Shown here: positions 62,932 through 64,000 of the stretch, one piece after another
Position numbering within the stretch: the stretch's first letter is position 1
Layout: the number at the start of each line of letters is the position of its first letter
Assembly (NCBI RefSeq): GCF_004005375.1
Contig: NZ_RZUF01000022.1
Coordinates: forward strand, 1-64,000
DNA from: Rheinheimera sediminis
GTDB taxonomy: Bacteria > Pseudomonadota > Gammaproteobacteria > Enterobacterales > Alteromonadaceae
Direction: 5' to 3'
DNA length: 64,000 nt
Notes under the pieces: generated by a model
What the model was told of the DNA's origin: nothing
Seen by the model: only the letters and a program-made list of their open reading frames with translations
The model's database searches: none
Position numbers and translations under genes: made by a program

Positions 62932-64000
62932 TCATCTTAATATACAAGTCGCCTCACTTGAATTCTTCTGCTCCCGATATAAATACGAAGGCAACTGCAC
63001 TAAAGCCAAAGCTTTGTTTTTATCTACAAGCGACACAGGCTGCTTGCTTAGATGAAGATTTTGCTGCTCTGACTGATAAACACCAGCGACACTTTTACCA
63101 TCAGGTTTGAGGATCACTAGTTCCTGCTGTTGCGGCCCTTGCTGCATCAAGGCAAAATAATTTTCAAACTGCAGTAAAGCGCGGCCAGGACTGGTGTTAT
63201 CCAAAGTAAAATCACGGCCTGTCATGGTGTGACAACTGGATACACCCATCATCGACAATAAGGTAGGTGCTAAATCAATCTGACTGGCTAAGGTTTTCAG
63301 CAGTTCCGGCTTTGTGTCCGCACCTAAAATCAATCCAGGAATATGGAACTTTTCGACTGGGATCAGATTGTCGCCATATACTCTGTTGTTATGATCGGCC
63401 ACTATTAAAAACAAGGTATCCTGCCAATAATCGCTTTGTTTAGCCTTTTTGAAAAATTGCCCCATGGCCCAGTCGGCATATTTCACCGCGTTATTGACGG
63501 TAGCTTTTGGCTCTTCATGTAAATCGATGCGGCCATCCGGAAACTCAAAAGGTTCATGATTGCTGGAGGTGAAGATCAGGCTAAAAAAGGGTTTTCTCTG
63601 CTGATGCAAGGCCTGTAATTGCTGATGTGCAGTGTTGAATAGATCCTCATCACTGGCACCCCAACTGCCGGTAAACACCGGGTTTTGTATCTGGTGTTGC
63701 TCCACAATCTGCGCTACACCATTACCGCTAAAAAAACTGCGCATATTGTCAAAATGCGCTTCACCACCATAAATAAACTGGGTTTGGTAGCCCACTGACT
63801 GCAGAATTGACGCAAGAGTAGTGAAATGTTGCTGGCTATTGGATAACTTCACAGTGCTTTGCGCTGGCGTCGGCGGAAAACCAGCCACTACAGCTTCAAT
63901 ACCACGCACAGAACGGGTGCCTGTGGCATACAAATTGTCAAACCAGATGCCCTGTTGTTTTAATTGTTCAAGCTCAGGCGTGACGGCTAAACCACCTAAA
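62932..64000 (-). CDS. Sulfatase-domain LTA-synthase-like protein, 3' part (runs off the window)
   Basis: At least 355 residues are visible; the gene continues past base 64,000, since the frame stays open without a start. The sulfatase-like core includes YATGTRSVRGIEAVVAGFPP, GSWGASDEDLF, SLIFTSSNHEPF and LIVADHN (metal Asp-His). These match the group of LtaS/alkaline-phosphatase superfamily phosphoglycerol or phosphoethanolamine transferases found in Gram-negative bacteria. The catalytic Thr is in the TGTRS part. The missing N-terminus should carry membrane helices. Confidence 0.85.
   Translation of the reverse strand, partial: LGGLAVTPELEQLKQQGIWFDNLYATGTRSVRGIEAVVAGFPPTPAQSTVKLSNSQQHFTTLASILQSVGYQTQFIYGGEAHFDNMRSFFSGNGVAQIVEQHQIQNPVFTGSWGASDEDLFNTAHQQLQALHQQRKPFFSLIFTSSNHEPFEFPDGRIDLHEEPKATVNNAVKYADWAMGQFFKKAKQSDYWQDTLFLIVADHNNRVYGDNLIPVEKFHIPGLILGADTKPELLKTLASQIDLAPTLLSMMGVSSCHTMTGRDFTLDNTSPGRALLQFENYFALMQQGPQQQELVILKPDGKSVAGVYQSEQQNLHLSKQPVSLVDKNKALALVQLPSYLYREQKNSSEATCILR

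Noticed and set aside
1-64000. CRISPR array, rRNA, prophage, replication origin or plasmid genes
   Set aside because: No regular direct repeats with spacers, no rRNA sequence, no phage structural genes, no origin or partition genes were recognised.

Overview
The window looks like a chromosomal segment of a gammaproteobacterium, most likely Rheinheimera or a close relative. This is inferred from protein families rather than a database match: EF-P paired with EarP, a high-potential iron-sulfur protein, bacterial GlnRS, an NfrA/NfrB polysaccharide locus, a PxpABC set and two methyl-accepting chemotaxis proteins. It contains one tRNA (Val, anticodon GAC) and no rRNA, CRISPR array or intact transposase.

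Bases 1-13,260 are an accessory region. A large secreted RHS-repeat protein is followed by a small two-helix membrane protein that may be its immunity partner. Then come a decayed IS3-type transposase, a lipoprotein with PKD-like repeats and a polysaccharide-lyase-like domain, and a group of poorly known genes: a WYL regulator, a phage-type small protein, two unknowns, a GIY-YIG protein and one more unknown. The region ends at tRNA-Val, beside a short repeat pair that may mark an old integration site.

Bases 13,300-36,100 are mostly housekeeping and signalling genes. They are nfrB-nfrA-DUF4434 (c-di-GMP-controlled exopolysaccharide synthesis), a GNAT acetyltransferase, an NPP-type phosphodiesterase, a Fic protein, a PAS-GGDEF-EAL protein, a long FabG-type reductase, HiPIP, a solute-binding protein, mltA, a DUF418 membrane protein, a chemoreceptor and pxpABC (5-oxoproline to glutamate).

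Bases 36,500-45,640 form a dense cluster of small envelope and stress genes: three BON proteins, a ferritin-like protein, a DUF4398/OmpA lipoprotein pair, YqjD/YqjE/YqjK-like proteins, twin Crp/Fnr regulators, a PRC-barrel protein, a 48-residue membrane peptide and a CsbD-like protein. This resembles a general stress regulon grouped in one place.

Bases 45,800-64,000 hold an NhaC-type antiporter, two cell-wall peptidase lipoproteins (VanX-like and PBP4-like), a second chemoreceptor, a probable structured small RNA, a GNAT protein, efp-earP with two unknown genes upstream, a START-domain protein, a rhodanese, an ABC ATPase with its membrane partner, a LysE exporter, a solute-binding protein, glnS, a VOC protein and the 3' part of a sulfatase/LTA-synthase-like gene that runs off the window.

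Three dispersed copies of a MITE-like element (about 33.4, 40.0 and 52.4 kb) share the terminal sequence AACCTGAACTCGGGATAA. Two long hairpins built on GGGTCAGAGTAAAATTAAA (53.6 and 60.5 kb) and one REP-like palindrome cluster (62.9 kb) make up the rest of the repeat content.
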